This document shows positions 33,844-42,449 of a stretch of 60,580 nt of DNA, piece by piece; position 1 is the stretch's first letter, and each line of letters begins with the position of its first letter. Location: positions 1-60,580 of the forward strand of contig JAKSSF010000015.1 of assembly GCA_024403235.1 (NCBI GenBank), in the 5' to 3' direction. The position numbers were made by a program, and so were the translations under genes. The notes beneath the pieces are model-generated. The model saw only the letters and a program-made list of their open reading frames with translations. It made no database searches and was not told where the DNA came from. This DNA is from Lachnospiraceae bacterium. GTDB taxonomy: Bacteria; Bacillota; Clostridia; Lachnospirales; Lachnospiraceae.

Positions 33844-35199
33844 ATGGATTTAGAACAGGAAGTAAGAGAAATTGAAGAGTTGTTGATGACCAAACAATAC
33901 ACAGGTCTTCGCCAAAAACTAGTGGAAATGAATGATGCGGATATTGCGGCCGTTTTGGAAGAACTGGAAGCGGAAGCTATGTTAAAGATTTTCCGTATCC
34001 TGCCCAAGAATTTAGCGGCAGATGTATTTGCTTATTTGGAAGTGGAAAACCAGCAGTTTATTATTACCAGCTTGTCTGAAAAGGATGCTGCCAGCATTAT
34101 TGATAACCTGATGGCGGATGATGCGACTGACCTTTTGGAAGAAATGCCGGCCAACCTGGTAAAGAAGATTTTAGAAACTGCCAGCCCGGAAACCAGAAGA
34201 GATATTAACCATTTGCTTCGCTACCCTGAAGATTCTGCCGGAAGCTTGATGACAGTGGAATATGTAGACCTGAAAGAAAGTCTAACTGTGACAGAAGCCA
34301 TCGAGCGAATCCGAAATGTGGGCTTAGACAGTGAAACAGTCAACATTTGTTATGTATTGGATAATCGCAGAAAGCTGGTTGGTACGGTTGCGCTTCGCTA
34401 CCTTTTGATTAGTCAGCCGGATGATATTATCGGCGATATCATGCATGAGAATGTCATTTCCATCAATACTATGATGGACCAGGAAGAGGTTGCCAGACAG
34501 TTCCAGAAATACGACTTTATCGCCATGCCGGTTGTAGATAATGAAAATCGTCTGGTAGGTATTATCACCGTCGATGATATCGTGGATATCTTACAGGAAG
34601 AGGCTACAGAGGATATTGAAAAGATGGCTGCTATCGTGCCATCGGACAAGCCTTATATGAAAACCGGTATTTTTGAAACCTACAAAAAGAGAATTCCTTG
34701 GTTATTGTTGTTGATGATTTCTGCCACCTTTACAGGCAGTATTATCACTTCCTTTGAAGATGCCTTAAGTGTATGCGTTATTTTGACAGCCTATATTCCT
34801 ATGATTATGGATACCGGTGGTAATGCCGGTGGACAGGCCAGTGTAACCATCATTCGTGGTCTTTCCCTAAATGAGATTGAGTTTAAGGATTTGTTCAAAG
34901 TTATTTGGAAGGAAAGTCGCGTTTCCTTACTTTGTGGTTTGACCCTTGCGGTGGCAAACTTCGCAAAGCTTTTGCTCTTGGACCGTTTGACCGTGATGGT
35001 AGCCTTTGTAGTTTGTATCACCTTAATGTTCACTGTATTTATTGCAAAAATCATTGGCTGTTCCCTACCTATGTTTGCAAAGAAGCTTGGCTTTGACCCG
35101 GCAGTAATGGCTAGTCCTTTTATTACTACCATTGTGGATGCCTTGTCGTTATTAATTTACTTTAGAATCGCTATGATGTTACTGCATTTGACGGTTTAG
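33844..35199 (+). CDS. mgtE: Magnesium transporter MgtE
   Basis: 451 residues with the three MgtE parts in order: a helical N-domain of alpha-solenoid repeats (about 1-130, 'LEELEAEAMLKIFRILPK'), two CBS domains (about 135-255), and five membrane helices (about 280-450). The signature 'PMIMDTGGNAGGQAS' carries the pore Asp that binds Mg2+. MgtE is a Mg2+-gated channel: when internal Mg2+ is high, the N and CBS domains close the pore. GGAGGG lies upstream. No M-box riboswitch is visible in the 63-base gap, so the regulation seen here is at the protein level. Confidence 0.95.
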   Translation: MDLEQEVREIEELLMTKQYTGLRQKLVEMNDADIAAVLEELEAEAMLKIFRILPKNLAADVFAYLEVENQQFIITSLSEKDAASIIDNLMADDATDLLEEMPANLVKKILETASPETRRDINHLLRYPEDSAGSLMTVEYVDLKESLTVTEAIERIRNVGLDSETVNICYVLDNRRKLVGTVALRYLLISQPDDIIGDIMHENVISINTMMDQEEVARQFQKYDFIAMPVVDNENRLVGIITVDDIVDILQEEATEDIEKMAAIVPSDKPYMKTGIFETYKKRIPWLLLLMISATFTGSIITSFEDALSVCVILTAYIPMIMDTGGNAGGQASVTIIRGLSLNEIEFKDLFKVIWKESRVSLLCGLTLAVANFAKLLLLDRLTVMVAFVVCITLMFTVFIAKIIGCSLPMFAKKLGFDPAVMASPFITTIVDALSLLIYFRIAMMLLHLTV

Positions 35200-35275
35200 T
35201 ATTCTAGATGCATATGAAAAATATTTAGAAAATGTTTGATAGTTAGTGAATTTCAAAAGAGAAGGGACATTGTTG

Positions 35276-36031
35276 ATGCGATTCATATCATGGAATGTAA
35301 ATGGAATCAGAGCCTGTGTGGAAAAAGGCTTTTTAGATAGCTTTCAGAAATTAGATGCAGATGTTTTTTGTATTCAGGAAAGCAAATTGCAGGCAGGCCA
35401 GATTGACTTGGATTTGCCGGGCTTTCATCAGTATTGGAATTATGCAGAGAAAAAGGGCTATTCCGGTACAGCCATTTTTACAAAAAAAGAACCCATGCAT
35501 GTAATGTATGGCATTGGAGTAGAAGAACACGATCATGAGGGTCGTGTAATCACTTTGGAATATCCGGAGTATTATCTGATTACAGTCTATACTCCCAATT
35601 CTCAGGATGGATTGAAACGATTGGAGTATCGTATGACCTGGGAAAGAGATTTTCTTGCTTACTTAAAGAAACTGGAAGAAACCAAACCGGTGATCTTTTG
35701 TGGGGACTTGAATGTAGCTCACAAAGAAATCGATTTGAAGAATCCCAAAACCAATCGCAAAAATGCAGGCTTTACAGATGAAGAAAGAGCCTGTATGACC
35801 ACCCTTTTGGAAAATGGATTTGTGGATACTTTCCGCCATTTTTATCCGGAGCAGGAAGGCATTTATTCCTGGTGGTCCTACCGATTCCAGGCCAGAGCAA
35901 AGAATGCAGGCTGGAGAATCGATTATTTTATTATCTCCCAATCCTTAGAAGACAAGCTGGTGGATGCTAAGATACATACCCATATCTTAGGATCTGATCA
36001 TTGTCCGGTGGAGTTGGAGATTGATATATAA
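35276..36031 (+). CDS. Exodeoxyribonuclease III / AP endonuclease
   Basis: Cuts DNA at abasic sites and degrades 3' ends in base-excision repair. 251 residues of the EEP fold: '[11 protein letters not shown]' with catalytic Asn, 'FCIQESKLQ' with the metal-binding Glu, 'YTPNSQ', '[10 protein letters not shown]' with the active Asp-x-Asn, 'YSWWSYR' and the terminal '[13 protein letters not shown]' with the D-H pair. All catalytic residues are seen. The frame opens at a GTG at 35246, but ATG 35276 after GAGAAGGGA begins the conserved domain directly. Confidence 0.95.
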   Translation: MRFISWNVNGIRACVEKGFLDSFQKLDADVFCIQESKLQAGQIDLDLPGFHQYWNYAEKKGYSGTAIFTKKEPMHVMYGIGVEEHDHEGRVITLEYPEYYLITVYTPNSQDGLKRLEYRMTWERDFLAYLKKLEETKPVIFCGDLNVAHKEIDLKNPKTNRKNAGFTDEERACMTTLLENGFVDTFRHFYPEQEGIYSWWSYRFQARAKNAGWRIDYFIISQSLEDKLVDAKIHTHILGSDHCPVELEIDI

Positions 36032-36046
36032 ATAAGGGATAGAAAC

Positions 36047-36097
36047 AGAATCAGTTCAGGAAAACTAGGAATCTAGAAATACTGTTCTGATTCTTTT
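36047..36097 (+). terminator. Terminator after the exonuclease gene
   Basis: AGAATCAG (36047-36054) pairs with CTGATTCT (36087-36094), then TTTT. The stem has a long internal loop. Confidence 0.6.
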
Positions 36098-36266
36098 TTA
36101 TGAAAGAAATTTTAAGGGAATTGAATAATTGAAAAATTTTTCCTTTATTTATCAGCAGTATTCCGTTATAATGTAGAGTGGTCTGTCGTCTTGTAAAGAA
36201 TGACAGATGTCTAGACGGTTACTTTTAATTGTTTTTTTATCGGAAGTCGATACGAAGGAAACTATT

Positions 36267-37958
36267 ATGTTAAGTACAATGTACACAGTATTGTTTATAC
36301 TGTCCTTAGGGTTCACAGTACTGTTATTCAAATATAGGGACAGGGTTTCTGCCTATTATTTGATGCTCTTTATGAGCATTGTGATTATGAATATGGGTTA
36401 TGTGCAACTTTCTAATGCTCATACTTTGGAAGCTGCCATATTGGCGAACCAAACCAGTTATTTGGGCTCCAGCTGTGCACCTTTTTTTCTGACCATGTGT
36501 TTTGCAGATTTATGCAAGGTAAAAATCAGTTCCTTTTATCGGAATTGTTTAATGGCCTATGCAGGGGTTATTTTGCTTTGTGTTTTTACGATTAATAAGG
36601 TGGGTTGGTATTATAAGGAGGTTTCCTTTGAAATCAATAATGGGGTAGGAACTTTGGTCAAAGAGTATGGCCCCTTACATAATTTAAACCCCTTATATCT
36701 TCTTTTAGTGGTAGTTTTGAATGTTATTTTTATTCTTAGAGCAGTACGTTTCCACCGAGAAGTATCTTTGGTCACTACAATAACACTGAGTGTAGGACTC
36801 TTTCTCATTGCCACTTTGTATATTTTAGAAAGAGTAAAACATTATCCCATAGAAACTTTGCCTATTTCCTATGTAGCAGGGCAAGCGGCTATTCTATTTT
36901 TGGTGCGACGAATTCAAAAATATAATCAGGTTGCCAGAACTGCAGATTATATGATGCGAAGCAAAAATCATTCCTTTTTGGTTTTTGATTCCTGTGGAAG
37001 GTTTTTGGGTGCAGATGAAACAGCCAGAAAATGGTTTGGCGAAATCGCAGAACTTCGTATTGATAGGAAGATAAAGAAAGAGAATACGGATTTTCTGATA
37101 CAAGTCGGGAAATGGATCAGGGGAGAAGATGACCAGGATACGGTACATTTTCACCGAGATGATTTCTATATTGAAGTCCAGCATAGACACACCCGTTGGT
37201 CCCATGACAAAGAAAAAATGCACTCCATTTATCTTTGGGATGAAACCCAACAGTATGAATATACCAAGTTGCTGGAACACTATGGAGAGGATCTGGAAAA
37301 AGAAGTTTCTGAGAAAACAGAAAAATTACAGCTCATTCAAAATGATATTTTGGCCAATATGGCAAATATCGTTGAAAATAGAGATAGTAATACCGGTGGT
37401 CATATTGTTCGAACCAGTGATGTAGTACAGATATTTGTACGGCATTTACAGGAAGAAAATATTTATGATTTTCTCACCAAAGAGTACGCAGATAACATCA
37501 TCAAAGCAGCTTCCTTGCATGATTTTGGTAAAGTGGCGATTTCCGATGTGTTATTGAATAAGCCGGGAAGATTTACCCCGGAAGAATTTGATGAGATGAA
37601 AAAGCATTCTCAGATTGGTGCAAAACTGGTGGCCAGAATGTTGCAAAGCTCGGATGATGAAGAGTTTAAGCGAGTTGCAATCAATGTAGCTCATTATCAC
37701 CACGAGAGATGGGATGGCAGTGGCTATCCGAAAGGGCTTCGAGGGGAAAAAATACCATTTGAAGCTAGAATTATGGCTTTGGCAGATGTTTTTGATGCCT
37801 TGGTTAGCAAGCGTTGTTATAAAGAAAAATACGATTATGATAAAGCTTTTGAAATCATGAGAGAATCAGCCAATAATCATTTTGACCCGGATTTATGTAT
37901 GGAATTTATTGAGTGCCGTACAAAACTGGAAAATCTTTATGATGCAATTGATGAATAG
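36267..37958 (+). CDS. HD-GYP domain protein, probable cyclic-di-GMP phosphodiesterase
   Basis: 563 residues. The first ~210 hold about seven membrane helices, like the 7TM sensor of some histidine kinases. A PAS-like stretch (about 225-340) and a short coiled coil lead into the HD-GYP domain: 'NRDSNTGGHIVRTSDVV', 'LHDFGKVAISD' (near 417), 'HHERWDGSGYPKGLRGEKIP' (near 480) and 'IMALADVFDALVSKRCYKE'. All metal ligands and the G-Y-P are intact, so c-di-GMP hydrolysis is expected. ATG 36267 with AAGGAAA is preferred to the unsupported ATG 36207. A TATAAT at 36167-36172 may be its promoter. The degenerate GGDEF protein at 41487 could be a partner. Confidence 0.88.
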   Translation: MLSTMYTVLFILSLGFTVLLFKYRDRVSAYYLMLFMSIVIMNMGYVQLSNAHTLEAAILANQTSYLGSSCAPFFLTMCFADLCKVKISSFYRNCLMAYAGVILLCVFTINKVGWYYKEVSFEINNGVGTLVKEYGPLHNLNPLYLLLVVVLNVIFILRAVRFHREVSLVTTITLSVGLFLIATLYILERVKHYPIETLPISYVAGQAAILFLVRRIQKYNQVARTADYMMRSKNHSFLVFDSCGRFLGADETARKWFGEIAELRIDRKIKKENTDFLIQVGKWIRGEDDQDTVHFHRDDFYIEVQHRHTRWSHDKEKMHSIYLWDETQQYEYTKLLEHYGEDLEKEVSEKTEKLQLIQNDILANMANIVENRDSNTGGHIVRTSDVVQIFVRHLQEENIYDFLTKEYADNIIKAASLHDFGKVAISDVLLNKPGRFTPEEFDEMKKHSQIGAKLVARMLQSSDDEEFKRVAINVAHYHHERWDGSGYPKGLRGEKIPFEARIMALADVFDALVSKRCYKEKYDYDKAFEIMRESANNHFDPDLCMEFIECRTKLENLYDAIDE

Positions 37959-37996
37959 TCATTTTAAGGTTTAACAAATATAGTAAGGAGTATTCT

Positions 37997-39643
37997 ATGA
38001 TTAGTGCAAACAATGTTACCTACAGAGTTGGGAAAAAGGCTCTGTTTGAAGATGTAAACATCAAATTTACAGAAGGAAACTGCTATGGTCTGATTGGTGC
38101 CAATGGGGCAGGAAAATCTACTTTCTTAAAGATTTTATCCGGTGTGTTGGAAACCACCAATGGGGATATCAGTATTACCCCGGGACAGCGTTTATCTGTG
38201 TTGGAACAGGACCATTTTAAGTATGATAGTTATCCCGTAATGGATACGGTTATTATGGGTAATGCCAGATTATATGAAATCATGAAAGAAAAGGATGCCA
38301 TTTATGCAAAAGAAGATTTCAGCGATGAGGATGGTATCAGAGCCAGTGAACTGGAAGCAGAGTTTGCAGAAATGGACGGCTGGGACGCAGAGACCAATGC
38401 AGCCATGCTGTTAAATGGTTTGGGTATTGATACAGATATGCATTATGCCCAAATGTCAGATTTGAATGGTAATGAAAAGGTAAAGGTATTATTGGCAAAA
38501 GCGCTTTTTGGTAATCCTGACATTTTACTTTTGGACGAACCTACCAACCACTTGGATTTAGATGCCATTGCCTGGTTAGAGGATTTCTTAATTGATTTTG
38601 AAAATACTGTTATTGTAGTCAGCCATGACCGTTATTTCTTAAATAAAGTTTGTACTCATACTGCAGATATTGATTATGGCAAAATCCAGCTGTATGCCGG
38701 AAACTACGATTTCTGGTATGAATCCAGTCAGCTGATGATTAAGCAGATGAAGGAAGCCAACAAGAAGAAGGAAGAGAAGATTAAAGAATTACAGGAATTT
38801 ATTTCCCGTTTCTCTGCCAATGCTTCTAAATCAAAGCAGGCTACCAGCAGAAAACGTGCTTTGGAAAAAATTCAGTTAGATGATATTCGTCCTTCCAGCC
38901 GTAAATATCCATACATTGATTTCCGTCCGGATAGAGAAATCGGAAATGAAGTATTGGAAGTGGAAGGCATCAGCAAGACCATCAATGGAGAATTGGTATT
39001 AGATAATATTTCCTTCATTGTAGGACATGATGACAAGATTGCTTTTGTAGGTGGTAATGAGCTTGCAAAAACCACATTGTTTAAGATTTTAATGGGTGAA
39101 ATGGAACCGGATAGTGGTCACTACAAATGGGGTGTTACTACTTCCCAGGCATATTTCCCCAAGGATAATACAGAAGAATTTGACAACGATTACACCATTG
39201 TAGACTGGTTAACCGGATATTCCCCGGTGAAGGATGTAACCTATGTTCGTGGGTTCCTTGGCAGAATGCTTTTTGCAGGGGAAGACGGGGTAAAGAAAGT
39301 AAAGGTATTATCCGGTGGTGAGAAGGTAAGATGCTTACTTTCCAAGATGATGATTAGTGGCGCCAACTGCTTGATTTTAGATGAGCCTACCAACCACTTG
39401 GATATGGAATCTATCACAGCCTTAAACAATGGCCTAATCAAGTTCCATGGGGTGGAATTATTTGCTTGCCATGACCATCAGTTTGTACAGACTACTGCAA
39501 ACCGTATTATGGAAATCTTACCAAACGGTACCTTAGTAGATAAGATTACTACCTATGATGAATATCTGGCTAGCGATGAAATGGCAAGAAAACGTACCAT
39601 TTACACCGCTAAGGTAGAAGAGGAAATCGTAGAAGAAGATTAA
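37997..39643 (+). CDS. ABC-F family ATPase, YbiT-like
   Basis: 548 residues: two ATP-binding cassettes on one chain with no membrane part, as in ABC-F proteins that act on the ribosome (EttA, YbiT and antibiotic-protection types). Cassette 1 has G-A-N-G-A-G-K-S-T and 'LLLDEPTNHLDLDAI'; its signature reads D-L-N-G-N-E instead of L-S-G-G-E. Cassette 2 has G-G-N-E-L-A-K-T-T as P-loop, 'LSGGEKVRC' and 'LILDEPTNHLD'. The linker between them (about 245-300) is rich in Lys and Ser, and a C-terminal acidic tail closes it. I recall N-E-L-A-K-T-T as usual for the Firmicutes YbiT branch. AAGGAG precedes ATG 37997. Confidence 0.92.
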   Translation: MISANNVTYRVGKKALFEDVNIKFTEGNCYGLIGANGAGKSTFLKILSGVLETTNGDISITPGQRLSVLEQDHFKYDSYPVMDTVIMGNARLYEIMKEKDAIYAKEDFSDEDGIRASELEAEFAEMDGWDAETNAAMLLNGLGIDTDMHYAQMSDLNGNEKVKVLLAKALFGNPDILLLDEPTNHLDLDAIAWLEDFLIDFENTVIVVSHDRYFLNKVCTHTADIDYGKIQLYAGNYDFWYESSQLMIKQMKEANKKKEEKIKELQEFISRFSANASKSKQATSRKRALEKIQLDDIRPSSRKYPYIDFRPDREIGNEVLEVEGISKTINGELVLDNISFIVGHDDKIAFVGGNELAKTTLFKILMGEMEPDSGHYKWGVTTSQAYFPKDNTEEFDNDYTIVDWLTGYSPVKDVTYVRGFLGRMLFAGEDGVKKVKVLSGGEKVRCLLSKMMISGANCLILDEPTNHLDMESITALNNGLIKFHGVELFACHDHQFVQTTANRIMEILPNGTLVDKITTYDEYLASDEMARKRTIYTAKVEEEIVEED

Positions 39644-39714
39644 ATTTGTAGCACAGTATCAAGTTGCATGAAGCCTTGCAAAAGCTTGATATTTTAGAAC
39701 GAGGGAAAACAGTA

Positions 39715-41355
39715 ATGATAGATTTACATGTGCACTCTATATGCTCGGATGGCAGTTTAACACCATCCGAGCTTGTTCATTTAGGAATAGAAAAAGGATT
39801 AACCGCATTTGCTCTGACAGACCATGACTCTACAGCAGGGCTGGCAGAAGCAATGGAGGCAGCAAAAGGGAAGTCCATAGAGGTGATTCCGGGAATTGAA
39901 CTTTCCACAGAGTATGAAGGAAAAGATATTCATATTGTGGGGTTATATATTAATCCGGAGGAACCTCATTTTAAAGCTCACATTCAGGAATTTGTGGATT
40001 CCAGAGTTTTACGAAATCAAAAAATGTGTCAGAAGCTGTCAGAAGCCGGGGTGGATATTACCTATGAAGATTTGATTGCCACCTATCCGGATAGTGTTAT
40101 TACAAGAGCACATTATGGACAATATATTATGGCAAAAGGCTATGCCAAATCTATGTCAGAGGTATTTGACAGATATATTGGAGATCATGCACCTTGCTTT
40201 ATTCCAAGAGAAAAAGTAACCCCGGCCCAGGCGGTAGAGTTGATTTTGAAGGCAGGGGGAATTCCTATATTAGCCCATCCGATTTTATATCATATGAGTG
40301 ACAGTCGTTTAGAAAAACTGGTACAGGAGCTAAAAGCAGTAGGGTTAGTCGGCATTGAGGCAATTTATAGCACCTACACAGCAGGAGAAGAAAATCAAAT
40401 TCGACGACTTGCCAATCAATATAATCTGGCCATCAGTGGCGGCTCCGATTTTCATGGCAAAGCCAAGCCAAAACTGGAAATGGGTACAGGATATGGTGGC
40501 TTAAAGGTGCCGGACAGTGTGCTTTGGGAGCTGAAAAAAGAGAAAAACTGGGTCATGTTCAGTGACATTGATGGCACATTGATTCGAAAGGATGGTTCCA
40601 TTAGTGAAACCATGTTAAAAACCATTCAAGAATTTTTAGAGAAGGGAAACAAATTTGTTCTTTCCTCCGGCAGACCTTTGGAAAGTATTTTGCAGGTAAA
40701 AGAGTCTATCGCATTACCGAATCATAATGTTTATGTTGTGGCCAATAACGGGACCCAGATTTATGACTGTGAAGCAAATGAAATCCTTTGGGAGGAACGC
40801 CTTTCCATGGACTTTTTGCAGAAAACTTTTGCAGAAGCAAAGGCACATGGTATACATATTCACAGCTTCTCAGATACAGAAGTCATCACTACAGAAAACG
40901 GCAAAGAGATGCAGTTTTATATGCGAAAAATCAAAATGCCCTTGGTGGTTACAGAAAATCCTACAGAAATAATGGACAAACCGGCATTTAAAGCACTGGC
41001 AGTTGATTTAGAGGATAAGAGCAGATTGGAAGCCTTTCGAGATTATATTTTGCAAGCTTATCCGGGTCAATGTCAGGCAGAATTTTCCAATGAGTACTAT
41101 CTGGAATTCTTTTCTCCCATAGGTGGAAAAGGCAATGGACTACGAAAGTTTTGTGAACTACTGCAGATTTCTCCTGCTTTTTCTATGGCGGCAGGAGATG
41201 CGGAAAATGATATTTCCATGGTAAAAGCAGCAGCGATTGGTGTGGCTATGGCAAATGGTGACCTGGCAGTGAAAGAAGCTGCAGATTTTATTACCATTGC
41301 ATCCAATGAAGAAGATGGGCTGATAGAGGCATGGAAAAAGTTTGTTTTCAAATAA
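39715..41355 (+). CDS. PHP-domain phosphoesterase fused to a Cof-type HAD phosphatase
   Basis: 546 residues made of two enzymes normally found apart. Residues 1-~275 are a PHP domain of the YciV/TrpH (nucleoside bisphosphate phosphatase) type: D-L-H-V-H-S, 'ICSDGSLTPSEL', 'FALTDHDSTAG', 'PGIELST', 'ILAHPILYH' and 'SGGSDFHG' supply the metal ligands. Residues ~282-546 are a HAD-IIB (Cof) phosphatase: 'FSDIDGTLI', 'LSSGRPLESI', cap domain, 'GGKGNGLRKFCELL' and 'MAAGDAENDISMVKAA'. The linker is only about five residues (K-K-E-K-N). Both active sites look intact. GAGGGAAA precedes ATG 39715; the TTG at 39664 is not needed. Substrates unknown. Confidence 0.9.
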   Translation: MIDLHVHSICSDGSLTPSELVHLGIEKGLTAFALTDHDSTAGLAEAMEAAKGKSIEVIPGIELSTEYEGKDIHIVGLYINPEEPHFKAHIQEFVDSRVLRNQKMCQKLSEAGVDITYEDLIATYPDSVITRAHYGQYIMAKGYAKSMSEVFDRYIGDHAPCFIPREKVTPAQAVELILKAGGIPILAHPILYHMSDSRLEKLVQELKAVGLVGIEAIYSTYTAGEENQIRRLANQYNLAISGGSDFHGKAKPKLEMGTGYGGLKVPDSVLWELKKEKNWVMFSDIDGTLIRKDGSISETMLKTIQEFLEKGNKFVLSSGRPLESILQVKESIALPNHNVYVVANNGTQIYDCEANEILWEERLSMDFLQKTFAEAKAHGIHIHSFSDTEVITTENGKEMQFYMRKIKMPLVVTENPTEIMDKPAFKALAVDLEDKSRLEAFRDYILQAYPGQCQAEFSNEYYLEFFSPIGGKGNGLRKFCELLQISPAFSMAAGDAENDISMVKAAAIGVAMANGDLAVKEAADFITIASNEEDGLIEAWKKFVFK

Positions 41356-41486
41356 AAATATGCAGATAGAAAAGCATATAAAAACAAGAAAAATGCTTGC
41401 CAAACCATAGGAGAAAAGATAAACTATTGACGAAGCAGTAAATTTTTTATGGGTAGCAAATTTGCAAATATAAGGGGGAATAGCCC

Positions 41487-42398
41487 ATGTCTTATGGCTC
41501 AATTTCTTTAGAAAAAAGAATCAAAGATAATATTAACTCCCATACCTTGGGGCAGCTTTTGGATATACAAAATGTGCAAAAGGAATTAGAGTGTATTTCT
41601 GCACTTACCGGTATGGAATTTCTGTTAACCAGACGCCATGGCGAAGCTATAGCAAAGGTGGGAGAATGGCCCGAGGATATTACGGATGTGATGGAAGATG
41701 CAGGGTTTAAAATCCGTGTATTAAATCATACTGTAGGTCATTTTTACTATAAGGCAAATGATAATGCTGAAGGCTCTCAGGCTTTGGCAGAAAGCCTTGC
41801 AGAAAGCTGGTCTCTTGGAGCAGAAAAGACCTATCTCTATAAAGAAACAGACCAGTATGTTTCTGAACTTCAGGTACAGGTAAAAGAGGATTTGAACCAG
41901 AAGAGCGGCAGAGTAAAGGCGGATGCTTTGACAGGTACCCTTACCCATACCTATTTCCACGAAAGAATGAAAGTATTGGATCGCTCTCAGGTAGCTCCTG
42001 TAGCGGCAGTATGTGTGAATATCAATGACTGGAAATATGCCAATGATCATTTTGGTATGAATGAAAGCGATCGTTTGATTCGTGTCATTGCAGATATTTT
42101 GAATAAGCATGCAAAGCCGGAATATATTATCGGTCGTGTGGACGGGGATGTGTTTAATGTAATGATTCCTATGCCCGATGATGGAGAGGCAGAAGAATAT
42201 AAAGCAGCAATTCAGACAGCCTGTGACAGCTTCCAGGATGAAAAACTGGCACCATCTGTTGCAGTAGGTATTGCCATGAAGTCCAATGTGGAAGAAACCA
42301 TGGAACAGATCTTCTCTGATGCAGAATACGAAATGTTCGAAAACAAAATGTGGATCAAACAGCAGCCCGGCTACAGAGAACGCTTGGAAAAAGCATAA
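41487..42398 (+). CDS. Degenerate GGDEF-domain protein
   Basis: 303 residues. The N-terminal part (about 1-130) is a predicted sensor domain without membrane helices. The C-terminal part (about 150-300) has the GGDEF fold: 'ADALTGTLTHTYFHERM', 'VCVNINDWKYANDHFGMNESDRLI' and, where G-G-D-E-F should be, 'GRVDGDVFNVMI' (near residue 218). The first Gly is replaced by Asp and the catalytic Glu by Val, so cyclase activity is unlikely. It could be a c-di-GMP or GTP sensor. A strong AAGGGGGAA site precedes ATG 41487. The HD-GYP gene lies 3.5 kb upstream. Confidence 0.75.
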   Translation: MSYGSISLEKRIKDNINSHTLGQLLDIQNVQKELECISALTGMEFLLTRRHGEAIAKVGEWPEDITDVMEDAGFKIRVLNHTVGHFYYKANDNAEGSQALAESLAESWSLGAEKTYLYKETDQYVSELQVQVKEDLNQKSGRVKADALTGTLTHTYFHERMKVLDRSQVAPVAAVCVNINDWKYANDHFGMNESDRLIRVIADILNKHAKPEYIIGRVDGDVFNVMIPMPDDGEAEEYKAAIQTACDSFQDEKLAPSVAVGIAMKSNVEETMEQIFSDAEYEMFENKMWIKQQPGYRERLEKA

Positions 42399-42449
42399 TA
42401 TAGTAATCGGAAGGCTGTAAGAAAAATATAGAAACAAAAGGATAAAAGA

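Noticed and set aside
33525-33875. 116-codon ORF spanning the end of yigZ
   Set aside because: It is out of frame within the well-conserved yigZ coding sequence and has no start signal.
36100-36266. Cyclic-di-GMP riboswitch before the HD-GYP gene
   Set aside because: The short leader has a small TCTGTC/GACAGA inverted repeat but none of the conserved GEMM-I or GEMM-II bases.
39050-39090. Broken P-loop (G-G-N-E-L-A-K-T-T) in the second cassette of the ABC-F protein
   Set aside because: I recall this form as typical of the Firmicutes YbiT branch, so it is probably not a loss of function in this strain.
41360-41400. Hairpin ATATGC...GCATAT as terminator after the PHP-HAD gene
   Set aside because: The stem is short and AT-rich and is followed by A, not T, so termination is unlikely.
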